The notes beneath the pieces were generated by a model. That model worked only from the letters and a program-made list of their open reading frames with translations, did not search any database and had not been told where the DNA came from. DNA of 64,000 nucleotides, taken from contig JANUWF010001193.1 of NCBI GenBank assembly GCA_026120185.1, positions 1,798,001 to 1,862,000 of the forward strand. The letters run 5' to 3'. The translations under genes were made by a program, and so were the position numbers. Below, in pieces: positions 49,058 through 60,150 of this stretch. The DNA is from Voacanga thouarsii. Taxonomy: Eukaryota > Streptophyta > Magnoliopsida > Gentianales > Apocynaceae. Position 1 is the first letter of the stretch. Each line of letters starts with the position of its first letter.

Positions 49058-50681
49058 AAAACCATCTAGAGTCGGTAATCAGCAGATTTTAGGCTGGTTC
49101 TACCGGTTGATCTGATAGTGTTGATAGATTTTTAACTTTAGTATAAATCTCAAACCATAATCCGTGATGGATGGAATCTTGTTTGCGGATTTTTGCTTGT
49201 GATCCTCCCGGCTTTGAACCATATCTGTACTCGCATATCAGTCTGTGTCTTGAGTCATGTCCATGCATCATTGATAGTGGCTGCATGAAGTGATACTTGT
49301 GGCATGCTTTAGCCACTTGAGAATTTAGAAATCACAAGATTGTCTAGACCAAGTTCGCAAAATATCTATCCACAGGGCAATCCTTGGGAGTCCTGCACTG
49401 TCCCACGCGGGAAGCAATCAATCTATCAAAGAATTCTTGTGTTCTGATGTGGTTGATTAATTCCCTGTTCCTCTTATGGTTGGAAGATTTTCCATAATCT
49501 ATCTAATCTTTCTATCTTTGTAGCAGGTAAAACCCGAAATTATGCTAGAATATGGTTTCCATCATAATCAGTTGACTTCCAGCAGAAGGGCTGTATTAGT
49601 TTCTGCTTAATGCCTTATTGGCTATAGCTTTTCTATGAAAGACTCATTTTGATAGAGAAAACTTACTGCAGCCACCAAGTAACTCATGTTATTGTGGGAA
49701 ATTTCTCCAGCCCCACCTGTGCCCAACTTGGGGAAGTGAAGTGGAGTGACCGGATTTGGGTAAAACCCTTTATTTTGAGAGAATGAACCCAACTACAGCC
49801 ATCAAGTACGAATCTAGAATCAATGAACAATCACTTCACTTAATTTTCATATGTTATCCTACTTAGCTATCCTCGAAAAGTAGATAACCTGCCCAAATAT
49901 ACTATTAGAGGAGATAAGAGGAATCTAATCTAAACGAACTTGCTTTTTATCAAAATAAATGTTTAGACACAATTGGTTGTCCATGATGAAAACTTTCCAC
50001 TTTCTTCTCTTTTTTATGTTCTTGGGTCTCTACTCTCTACCTACCACATGGAAAATTATTTCCAACAAAAAAAGAAAAGAGTTGATGTTTGTCTGCCACA
50101 AATGAGCATCAAGATTCCTCTTTCCAAAATAAACAAGGTTCCCCGTCAATAATGTATTTGAATGATCTCTTTCTTGAATTCATCTCATCTCTAAAGTTAA
50201 AAGCTTCAGAAGAAACATGCTTCCATCTGAAAGCATCTTCTTCAATGTTCCACAATAATTTGCCTCATACGTGGACACAAGAAGATAACTTCCGGCCTGT
50301 CCATGGCATTTTCTTGCCTTTTTCCCAAAGCTTCAAATCCAAGAGAATAAAATCATTTAATCACAGACCCCACTGATTGCTGTGATCGGGGGCTGCATTT
50401 TGTGCTCTCACCATATCAAGCGAAGTTATTGGACATTTATGCTCTTTTGTCATTTTGAAAGCCCAGAAGAAACTATAGGCCTAGAAAACTCTGCACCTTC
50501 TTATTCACTCTCATCTAAGACACAGGCATCTCAAGCATGATATAATTATGATTTACATTTATGTCACCCCTAAATAACTAAAGAAACAAAAGTAAACAGA
50601 CAAATATACAGAGTGCAAATAGGCAAGTACAATACATTGCTCCTTGTCGAATACTAGCAGTGCCCTGTAGCAAGCAATGCA
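49058..50681. other. intergenic, tail-to-tail
   Basis: This is the 3' space between two convergent genes. No feature seen beyond a short frame at 50089-50376 without a domain. Confidence 0.4.
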
Positions 50682-53600
50682 TCATGATATTGAATGCCGC
50701 CGGTCTCTGCTTGGCTTGTTTCGAGCTTTGGTATTGGAAGACATGATTCCATCCAAACGAACAAATGGATTAATCTTGCCTAGTCTCTTCGAGACAGTGC
50801 TAATGAAAGATTTTCTCTGCAAAGGAGGTTTATCAGAGGAGGGATGAGTGATGCCTAGTGGAGTGCTAGCACCTGATTTATCTGCAGAATTTTCAAATTC
50901 TTTCAATTTAGTTCTCATTTTCACTAGCTCCAATTTCAGATCCTGGTTTTCTTTTCGCAAGTTTGACGTCTCAGATAGAACTGTATGGATGTCGGTGGAT
51001 TGTCGATTCACTTTCAGGGGAAGAGCAGGGGATTCACCTCCTGTAAGGTTTATGTCCATGGCCTCGCGAAGGCGTTGTTGCTCATAGTATAGTACTTGAA
51101 CAACAGTTTGAACAGGAAGTCTGTCATTCTGAGCTGCATGAGCACAGGCTTCACGAGATAGCTTCTGACAGTCCATTACGCTGCAAACGTTCTTTCTTTC
51201 CATGTCACTTAAACCAGGATGAGCCTACAAAATGCCAAAAAAGAGGTAGGTGAAACAGATCACTTTGAAGAAAAATTTGTCGATCATCTAAGTTAGACAA
51301 CTACAAGTGATCTTTATAGTCTAACAGTTTCAGAACAATTCTTATATTCGAATGTAGAACATGAATTTCACTGGAATCTTAGACATTTGAACTACAGGAG
51401 GACATTTTCACCAATTGTGAAATAATAACTGCTGTTGCACTTCTTTCAAACACTGGCCTTTGTCCAGTGTGCTAGGAAGCACCTGGAAAACAGACTGAAC
51501 TCAAATGGATTCAAGTCAAGTCACAAGTTGATTCCTTTTCCCAAATTTTGCCCTTTCAAAGGACTGCAAGTAATGCTGAGCCTGTATCTTGCCCTTGCGT
51601 TGTACTGCCCAATGTTTGCTGTCTACGCACATTGTGGCATGTTCATATGTTCTTTATTATATGTTTCTGTTGGCTTTTTGCCGTTTTACGAAAATATTCA
51701 AATGGAAAATTGTGACTCCTTCGTATAAAAGAATGAACTAAAAATGAAGAAATGCAGGCAGAGTGGCAGCTCAGAATGGAGGGGTGGAAAAGACACTAGG
51801 CAGCCTTCATCAGCATAGACCTAGGGCAGAAAGATGGTGGAGAGGGATATTGACAGTGAAATATGGTTGTGATGATGAGTTATTTCTTTACTTCTTTTCC
51901 CATCCTAGTATTTATTCAACTTAGCATAAGTCAAAGCAAAAAGAACAGGAACTGACGGAGATATGAGTGCCAGTTAAATGTCTCATTTAGCCTAGTATGA
52001 TTCAGCATGAGAAAGATTCAAGAGATGGTGAATAGACAGAACTAACATTGGTGATTCAAGAGATATGATCAAAATTGGTGATTCCTATTAACTCTGAATT
52101 GAGAGCAGGGTATGACCATGAGATGCAATTGAATTAAACATTCACAATGTACAATCAAATATTTGCCTGGAGGTATGCATGTAGCCAAGTCAGGGAATAA
52201 GCAAGAATTAATAATTAAGAGAGTACAAACCTTTAAGTAGATGTCAATTGACCTATACATGCCATCTTCTGTTATCCTTGAATGTTCAGGAATGAGTTCA
52301 GCAATACTAATGAACTTTGAAACGGATAAGTTCCGGTCAGATGCGATTTCAGCTAGATAATTCTCCATCAGCTTCCCCACTCTTTCTGTGTCACTTGGTG
52401 AAAAAGGAACATGCTCTTCCTCTGAATTATAGCTCAATCGACTTCCCTCCATTTCACACTCCAGATAATTCATCATTATCCTTTGCACAGTATCAACATC
52501 AAAGAGTGTGTCTCCAGTAAAAGAATAAGAAGGAATTAGCAGATCATCCAAAACAGCCTGTCCAAGTTGCAATGCTATCCTCTTCTCCAAGTCAAGCCTG
52601 CAAGCAACTGTAGTTCCTAGATATATAGCAGCTCTAAGCAGCATTGACAGAAAGCTAACTGATAAGGAATTCTTCTCTCTCGGTAGAAGACTAACAATTG
52701 TTTCTAAAACGATCCGCTTCTCATGTTCTTGTGCTGGCTCAATTTTTTTCCTTCCCTTTCCAAACATTTCCTGTGAAGAAAAGAAAAGTCAGTTACATAG
52801 ACATCCGACTGATTCATGCAATCTAAGTTTTGTGGGGTGAGATCTCACCAAACCTCGAAGAGATTTCTGCACGTAAAGCATCAGAATTGGACCGAGGGCA
52901 TACTGTTTAAACCCCCTTGCCATCATTGCAATAAGCACCCTTTGGAAAGTATCAATTCTGAGGACAGTTAGATCCTCAGCCCACCAGTCAAGCATGGTTT
53001 TTGGCTGAAAGATTGCGGAAGTATTGACACCATTAGTACCACTATCAGCGCTACCCAATGTGGAAAATTGGTTGTCTTTGCAGGCTATATATGCAATTGT
53101 GTCTATGCACCGGTTGACCAGCTTTACTTTCTCTGCCGTGGGAAGGAAATTTTCTGAGGAATGCAGGACGGAAACTGCCCCTGCAAGGCTTTTTAGTGCC
53201 ACTTCATTTAGGTAGGCTTCTGTTCTTCCCACTAAATTTCCAACTGCATATTCCTCGGTCATCTCAAGATACTCTGCCACACATCTAAGCATGGCTATGT
53301 TTTCTGTACCTATCTCAAAGTTAATACCATAGCAGAATTTTGCCGCAAGTTCAAATGCTTCTGCTCCACCAGGAATATCAGGGATTTCAATTTCAGAAAG
53401 ATCAGCATCAGTGGAGTCAGATACTAACTTCCTTATGTATCCACACTTGGAGACCAATGGGAACTGCATGGAATTTATGAACAAATTTCTTCATCTCGGA
53501 AATGAAATTGAAAATCAATACTGATCTTGACAACTCATGTATCTGATTTGCAGTTTTCCACTGAAAACAAAGCCTTTCAAAAAATTTTAAATCAATCTGA

Positions 53601-53983
53601 ACATACCAGTTAGCCTTTATACGAAATATATGCTTTCGTCCATAAAATAATCATGAACAGAATAATGCAGCTAGATGATGGCATTCTACCTTGTGCAGAG
53701 AAAAGGAAATTCCTCTGGCACGAACTGTAATATCACTTGGGATCTCCTGAGAAAAAATCCTGTTCAAAAATCCTCAAATTTTCAGCTTTAGTTTTTTACT
53801 CTTGATAGATACACAATATCACTAAAATTATCAAACACTTGCAAGAATCCAGATAAAACACAAAAAATAAATCACCAACCATTCACTAGTCCTCTTCATG
53901 GCAGTGGAGAGAAGCTCTTTCTTCTTTGTAGCCATGTTAGCAGCTGTGAATTGTGTATTCTCCATGAAATCAGAATCAAGCAT
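50682..53983 (-). CDS. BTB/POZ-NPH3 family protein (NRL)
   Basis: Five exons: 53880-53983, 53690-53759, 52849-53463, 52231-52770, 50682-51224, giving 623 residues. Junctions were placed by GT-AG sites and frame: TG|GTTGGT to AACAG|G rebuilds S-E-W-I-F-S-Q-E-I-P-S-D. The BTB fold covers about residues 40-145. The NPH3 domain runs from about 207 (D-W-W-A-E-D-L-T-V-L) to about 497, including LLPREKNSLSVSFLSMLLRA and SREACAHAAQNDRLPVQTVV. A coiled coil follows near 520-555 (LRKENQDLKLELVKMRTKLK). The C-terminus is basic and ends RRHSIS. NRL proteins are plasma-membrane-associated partners of AGC kinases, phototropins and CUL3 ligases in phototropism and auxin transport. This one looks nearest an At1g03010/At5g67385-like clade (moderate confidence). 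In-frame ATGs at 53965 and 53935 are alternative starts. Confidence 0.88.
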
Positions 53984-56934
53984 TGCAATACTTAGAGGAC
54001 CTTGGCCAAGTTTATATGTCCTTCAATGCTGTAGAGTACTGTAGAAAAAGTAGACAAGACTTTCATCCTGATTTCCTCAATTGTTTCGTGGGAAAAGGTA
54101 AAACTAACGAGAGCAACTATTCTATAACTCTGCTGTTTCCTTTTTCTCCAAATTCTCTCTTTTCATTGACAAACCTAAGTGAAACAGCAATCCTGGGAAA
54201 ATCAAACTTCAAAATCTGTTCTGTAATGATTCTCTCACTTATTATCTGCCTTCACAAATCACAACAAAAGCAATTATCTTCTCAGTTGAATTTCCAAGGT
54301 AGGCCTCCCTTTCTGGACCATGTTAGGGGGGAATTCCTTTTAAACATAGGTGAGCAGGATAGAGTGGCATTATAGTTAATTTAGGAAGGTAGGAGGCCAA
54401 AATAGAAAGAAAAGGATTTAGTATATAGTGTGTGGTGGTAAGCAGCGGGAGTTGGGTCGAAGAGGCTCCAAAATGATAGAGGTTTCCACGTGCAAAGTGT
54501 TTTCATCCACATAAGTGGCAATCTCCTTACCCTGTAATACCACTTCACTGCTGAAAATAAAACCAATCCAATTGACTGGATTTGGCCCCCTGAGCTTTCA
54601 GAAACCAAACAGAGAAACTGAAGCATCATGTTGGACTTTGCCTTCTTCATCAACATCTTGAACAGTTCACTATCAAATCAGTGACCATGGCATAAAATAT
54701 TGCCTGTAACTTGTAAAATATTTACGGTAGTTCTTTTAAGCATTATCTACTAAACAAATAGTTACCAAACATGCAAATTGTATCAAACACTTTCCATCCA
54801 ATTTCATCCACTATTGCTTAATAAACGAGATTCTTAATTATTTTATTACGATAATAACTTTTATAATATGTTTGTTGATATATTAATTGCACCTTTTCTA
54901 CGAAACAGAAAAGTTAATTGTGGTATCGTAGCCTTGGTAACTACTAGTAGACATGTCTTTTCATTGGCTGAAATTCTTCAACCATGTACTCCAGGGTGTC
55001 AGCTTGAAATGGATTTAACTAAAACAGCCTGACCTACCACTCTTCAACCATCAAAATTTTAAGCAAAGGTAGGGGCGCCTAGTTGCTGTTGTAAGCAATA
55101 AAGACTTTTTGAATAATTCATGGTAATCAGCTGCTGCTCGTATTCATTAATAGCCTCCTCTCTGGTTTTGCATCACCCCAGCTAAGAATCTCCTCTCTCA
55201 AATTTTCTTGGGCTAAGTATCTCCTGTTCAATGCTGACTTATCGTTCAATAGAGGATTTACGAGGATTTCGAAAATAAATGCATAACATGGTTCATGGGT
55301 CGCTGATGGTGCTACTCACTGGCTTTTGTGGAGAACAAGGGGAGGCTACTCTGTTATGGAACTGTACATTTTTTTGTATAATCAATTTTATGATGTCTAG
55401 TCTGCCATTTTCGTGCTCTTCCAGATGTGGACAGTCTCAACTTAGCACAGCCTCTGTAAAATCATCACCATCATCACGGATGCTGTGCTGATTGTGTTTG
55501 GAATTCTTGCGCAGAAGTGATGCAGCTAGTACAAGATGGAAATAATTTGAATGAACTAAGAAAAGATTTTATTCAAGCCCATGAAGGCATCCTCTAATTT
55601 AAGCTATGTCAAGTATGCTATCCTTAAAGTACTAACCAGAATGCTGCAAATTGATAAAATCAGGGAAACCAGCAAGGGATAATATGGAAAAGTGAATGAT
55701 ATGCTAAAGATGGGAATGCCTCTACCCTAAGTAGAGGTTGCTCTTAATCATTTACATATGCTTGCCAGCAGAAATTTCCAAAAAGGGGCTAAGAAAGGAA
55801 AAACCACCAAAATCCTTAGAAAAGGAAAACAAGATCCCACCTTTGCTCGTATCAGGAATATGATAATTTTATTTTCTCTCATGAATTGCATTTCCATTGT
55901 CAATTATTCTCTCTTTTGGGCAAGGAATGCTTGGTAAGAAATATTAGTTCATGCTATGCTCTATGCAGAATCTAGCTGTAATCAGCAGACATGACAAGAT
56001 CGCAAGACCCACAATAAAGAAACCGTATTTCGAACTGGCCAGACTCCGAATTCTTGCTGATTTGGAGTCCATGATTGAACATGCACAAAGAGGTATTGGC
56101 TTACCTTCTGACAAACATAAACCATCAAGGCACAATGTTGTACTTGCACTCGAGGAACCGGCATATAACTCCAGGAGTTTCCCCTCCCCATACAAGATTC
56201 AGCTGTAACCGTAGCACTTTAAACGAAAGCATCGTTTGACACGGTGTGAAGTAGACACATTTTGGCTGCATGCATTCCATACAAAGAATATCCAAACTTT
56301 ATCGCGCCAAATTGAGTCAGAAGATTGCAGTCGCTCAAAACATTGATGCCTACAAAGAACATATTGAGTAACAGAGGAAGCATCAAATTATTGGATTCAG
56401 CTGTCCACAGCCAAATCAGCTGCAAAGCTGCCTTAAGGTATCATTCCTAGAAAGGGTATGCAAGGATATGCTCTTGTTAAGCAACAACGATGGCATAGAT
56501 GACAAGTTAAACAAATAAGTACAGTGAAACCATCACCAATGTCTCAAAATACTGGATAAAGAAGGAGTAATCCAGACAATTTCCATAATTTTTTTTAAAA
56601 AAAAATATGCAACTTGTTTCAGAAAGTCTTACCCAATGATCATCTAAAGCATGCTTTTTTTATTATTTTTTTATAACGAGGGAGTTTGCACCCTAGCACT
56701 AGATAAACCATTTTGTCGTATAATAATGAACGTCTTGTGAAATACATCTATTTGGAGCTATTTGAATCTAATTGAAATGTAAAAATTGGAATGGAAAATA
56801 GGACACCGATTAGGGAAAGAGAGTAATTAATTGGACTTTTTGTTTTTAATAATTTAAATATTTGAACTTCGTCCAATTATTTTTGGAGACTATAAGTCAC
56901 ATTTTAAAACCTATTTTAAAACTTATATAAATCT
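53984..56934. other. intergenic upstream of the NPH3 gene
   Basis: No gene is firmly recognised. The most protein-like frame is at 55951-56208 and is listed separately. The remainder is AT-rich. Confidence 0.35.
55951..56208 (+). other. unidentified open frame, possible 3' exon
   Basis: 85 codons with balanced composition (charged stretch ISRHDKIARPTIKKPYFELA, helical segment L-A-D-L-E-S-M-I-E-H-A). It could be a terminal coding exon. No family is recognised. The opposite strand is also open over the same span (55944-56195) with a hydrophobic segment, so the signal is ambiguous. Confidence 0.2.
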
Positions 56935-56939
56935 AAACT

Positions 56940-57296
56940 TGTTATGAATTATTGGAATCTCCATTAATTAGTAGAGGCTCCACTAATTATGGATTTATGT
57001 GAATTATTAGAAGATTTTTATGGATGTCCACCATTTAGTGGAGACACCATTAATTGAAGATGATGTATGCCATGATGTATTTCACTAATTAGAGCTCTAT
57101 AAATAGAGCTATTCTCTAAGCTTGTAATACACCATCATTTTGTGAAAGAAAGATTAGTGAAAGAAAGATTGGAGAAAGAATTGTGAGAGAAAGAAAGAGA
57201 GAAGTTTGAAGAGAAATTCTTGTGCAAAGAATAGTTAGAATTTTCTTAGTGTGTAGTGTATAGATTTTATTCTAACACTACCCTAATTTTATAACA
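56940..57296 (+). repeat. 5' LTR of copia element 2
   Basis: 357 bp, TGTTATGAATT...ATAACA. It contains a TATA box CTATAAATAG at 57097-57106 and an A/G-rich GAAAGAAAGA segment downstream. I saw no mismatch on reading it against 61939-62295. Confidence 0.95.
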
Positions 57297-57339
57297 CGTT
57301 ATCAGCACGAGTCTCTGCCGTTATTAAAGCCAGAAGACA

Positions 57340-57945
57340 GGTACGCATTTATTGATCTCGCTAAATTCGAATTTGTAGCCCTTGATATTTCTGAAAACAA
57401 AATTTTATATGTCATACAAAAATGCATCTAAATGCTAAAAAAAAAGGGAGATCCATATGTCATGTGGATAAAAAGAAAGATTTGACCACCTGAAGATGGT
57501 CGTACTACCCACTGTACGGTATGAATGGTTGCACCTGAAGTTGCAAGATTGTAAAACCGTGAACTCCGTGATGTATAAAACTACATCTTAGTTAAAAATT
57601 TTGCGGAGAAAAAGTTACTGATGAAGTTATATTGGAGAAGACATTCTCCACTTTTCATACCTCGAATATTGTCCTGCAAAGTAATAATATCGAGAAAAAT
57701 GGTATCCCAAATTGACAAATTTACATGAGTTATTATTGAGAAATCATGAAGTCGGATGAATCGGCTCAACAAAGACTCCTGAAGTGAATGTCGTTGGCTC
57801 CAGCAGAAGCCATCGTTATAGTCGTAGTTGTGGCGAGTGGCCGTGGTTATGGTCATGGACACACTCGATATTTCCCTTATCATAGAGAAATACCGCCACC
57901 GAAGTGGAACAGAAAAGATAATAAGGGAAAAAGATATTTTCATTA
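57340..57945 (+). pseudogene. copia 2 gag remnant
   Basis: Recognisable pieces in shifting frames are L-A-K-F-E-F-V-A-L-D-I-S (about 57358), Y-D-H-L-K-M-V-V-L-P-T-V-R-Y-E-W then HLKLQDCKTV (about 57485-57560), and E-K-T-F-S-T-F-H (about 57630). These are standard landmarks of this plant copia gag. A large internal deletion lies near 57405-57480, with multiple stops. It has no coding capacity. Confidence 0.65.
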
Positions 57946-57976
57946 ATAATAAGCATCATATCTTTTATTCATATCA

Positions 57977-59371
57977 CTAATGTTCATATGAACTTGAGGA
58001 TACATGCTTATAGTTGCTCTTTTGTAATTGAGCTGACAAATGTAAGATGAAGGTTTGTAATTGTTCTTTTTCAATATTTACATTAGAGGAAACTAAACAA
58101 TTAGTAATTATGGACTTCAGCTCCTCTATTTCGACATCCTCCTCATTTTCTTTCCCCTTTGAGCCAGCATCGAGACTAGCAGCAGAATTAGCCGTAAAAT
58201 TACTGCGAAATGAGTCTTGAGATTTTATGATCTCCTTAAGTTTATTATATTTCTTATTATATTTGGCCTTGAAGCATGCTTGTCTCAATTTCTGTGTTTG
58301 GTCCTCTAACTGCGTATTAGGACTTTCTTCTACCAACTGTTTTTCACATTCCAGTATCGCAATGGCTTCTTTTAATTTCTTCTCAGCCATATGTCCTCCT
58401 TCTTCTTTATTTTGCATATCCTGTAAATCGAAGTGATAGCATCGGTTATTTACTTATAAATCTTTCATAGTTTCATACTTGCAAATTATAAGTATGTATG
58501 AGAGAGAACCTGAACATTCTTAATTATGGTCTCCAAGCTCACCAACTTCTCGTGAGGCCATCGACGAATTCCTAACTCCCTACATCTTTTCTTGAGACGA
58601 AGTTATGCCAATATTCAATTCTTTGGCTGCGCTCTTGATTGGTAGGTAAAAGTACTGCGAAATTGTTTCTCTTGATAGTGTCTGGGAGTTATTGCCCTTC
58701 TTCTCCCTCTGCCTCTTAATCATCTTCTTCTCCCCAAGAATTTTGTCTGCAATAATATCTTGAACTTCGATATTATGCATTTCATGAGTACTTACTCCGA
58801 CTTCGTTGTCAAGACCACTCATTATTTTTCCTAGAAAAATAAAATAATATAAGTAAAGGTAATACCATTCAAAATCCATGTTTAAATGAATAATAACCTG
58901 GAAACATATTCTGACTTTGTTCAAAATCCATTAGAGAGTAGAATAGATCATGCACAAGCATATCCTCATTCAAAGGAATAGCATCAAGAGGAATAGTATC
59001 AAAAGCAGTCTCTTGTAGGGGCAGATCAACTTGGTCCAAAGCAGTATGTTCAAAACTTCCACTGATTTACATAAAAAACAAACCAAAAGAGAGTTTAATT
59101 TCATTATCAAGCATACTAAAAACAAATGGAAGCCCTCAAAGGTATCTCACCTGAAATTAGGAGGAAGCTGTTGGTTTGGAAAAGAAAACATATCAAAATC
59201 TTCTGCGTTCGAATTAGGCAGAAGCGGTTGGCTTGGAAAGGAAAACATATCAAAATCTTCTGCGATCGAATTAGGCAGAAGCGGTTGGTTTGGAAAGAAA
59301 AATACATCAACATCTGCTGCAGAAATCGAGTCAAAATTTGACCATGTCTCAAATGAATTACGAATCTCCAT
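57977..59371 (-). pseudogene. RKD-type RWP-RK transcription factor, four exons, one frameshift
   Basis: Exons from the ATG at 59371 are 59151-59371, 58898-59061, 58510-58830 and 57977-58420. All junctions have GT-AG sites and matching phases (2, 1, 0). Exon 1 carries 19-residue repeats (AEDFDMFSFPSQPLLPNSN type). Exon 3 carries the RWP-RK domain: TLSRETISQYFYLPIKSAAK, E-L-N-I-G, then, one frame over, KKRCRELGIRRWPHEKLVSL. The shift is a single extra base at about 58596-58602: seven bases lie between the Thr codon and the first Lys codon where the family has six, and the unshifted frame stops ten codons after the domain core. Exon 4 has a coiled coil and the RKD-typical T-Q-K-L-R-Q-A-C-F-K-A. 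Without the extra base the gene would encode about 382 residues. RKDs are nuclear regulators of egg-cell identity and embryogenic programmes. The gene lies antisense inside copia element 2. It could be a real pseudogene or a sequencing indel in an expressible gene. Confidence 0.85.
59158..59335 (-). repeat. three 57-bp tandem repeats in RKD exon 1
   Basis: Two near-identical 57-bp units plus a diverged third encode 19-residue acidic/aromatic repeats (D-F-D-M-F-S-F-P-x-Q-P-L-L-P-N-S). The unit length is a multiple of three, so frame is kept. Confidence 0.8.
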
Positions 59372-59700
59372 ATCTGCTTTGTGATTTTTGTTTTTGATGT
59401 TTACTAATGACTGATAACTGAGATATATATCGATACATATATATATATATATATATATATATCTGTATGAGGAAGAAGAAGAGGTAGATGGTAGGTAGAG
59501 GGTCGGAGGAGAAGAAAAGACAAGAGATGAAGATGAAAAGTCGGTACCGGGAAGAGTGAAAAAAAAAATAGATATTTTTCTTGACATTTCCTGCTTGTCA
59601 TCATTTTCTTATATTTATTTTCTTATTCTCTTATGAAATCATTATTCCCTAAATTAAGGGGAAAACAGAAACAGTACAAGAAAGATCGTGATTGGACAAC
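59372..59700 (-). promoter_or_regulatory. upstream DNA carried with the RKD gene
   Basis: About 330 bp between the RKD start codon and the resumption of copia sequence. It contains an (AT)n run (59437-59462) and GA/CT-rich stretches (on the minus strand CTTCTTCTTCC-type, 59466-59540). It has no copia homology that I recognise. It may hold the native RKD leader and minimal promoter. Confidence 0.4.
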
Positions 59701-59704
59701 ATCA

Positions 59705-60150
59705 TTAAATTATCTTGATCCGCATACAAGTACATGTGAACTTGAAGTTCAAAAGATAATTCATTTGTAAAGCATTGCAAATCAAATGCCAGACGCTTTT
59801 GTTGACTCTAGAAGAGTAACAAAATCGCATATGCCACCTATAAATGCTCCTATTCGAATTGAAGTTCCAAGCAGAACAAAATATTATACATATAGTCATT
59901 GAGCCAAAAGCATGCCGAAGCATGGCCGACCTCTTGGTTCTAAAGATAAAAATCCTCGAAAGAAAAGAGGATTAAATGATCCGGAAGATCATTGAAGAAA
60001 AGAATGATAAAGACCAAGAGAGAACCGATGACAAAGAACCGTGAAGTTGATGAAAGTAACACCGAAATTTCTATCAATTATACCACTTCGGTAGAAGTTG
60101 GAATCGGATAGAAACTGTTATTGATGATATATTTGCATACAATATATCTC
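59705..60150 (+). pseudogene. copia 2 integrase-end/linker remnant
   Basis: It reads L-E-V-Q-K-I-I-H-L, stop, then S-I-A-N-Q-M-P-D-A-F and V-T-K-S-H-M-P, and later K-H-G-R-P-L-G-S-K-D-K-N-P-R-K. These are characteristic of the variable linker between integrase and reverse transcriptase in this copia group. At least one stop codon and frame changes interrupt it. Confidence 0.65.

Noticed and set aside
57581..57943. Minus-strand frame next to RKD, considered as an extra RKD exon
   Set aside because: The plus strand here matches copia gag pieces, and the RKD stop codon lies at 57977.
59031..59384. Plus-strand frame with three internal repeats
   Set aside because: It is the complement of the RKD exon 1 repeats; the minus strand has the splice sites and the family match.
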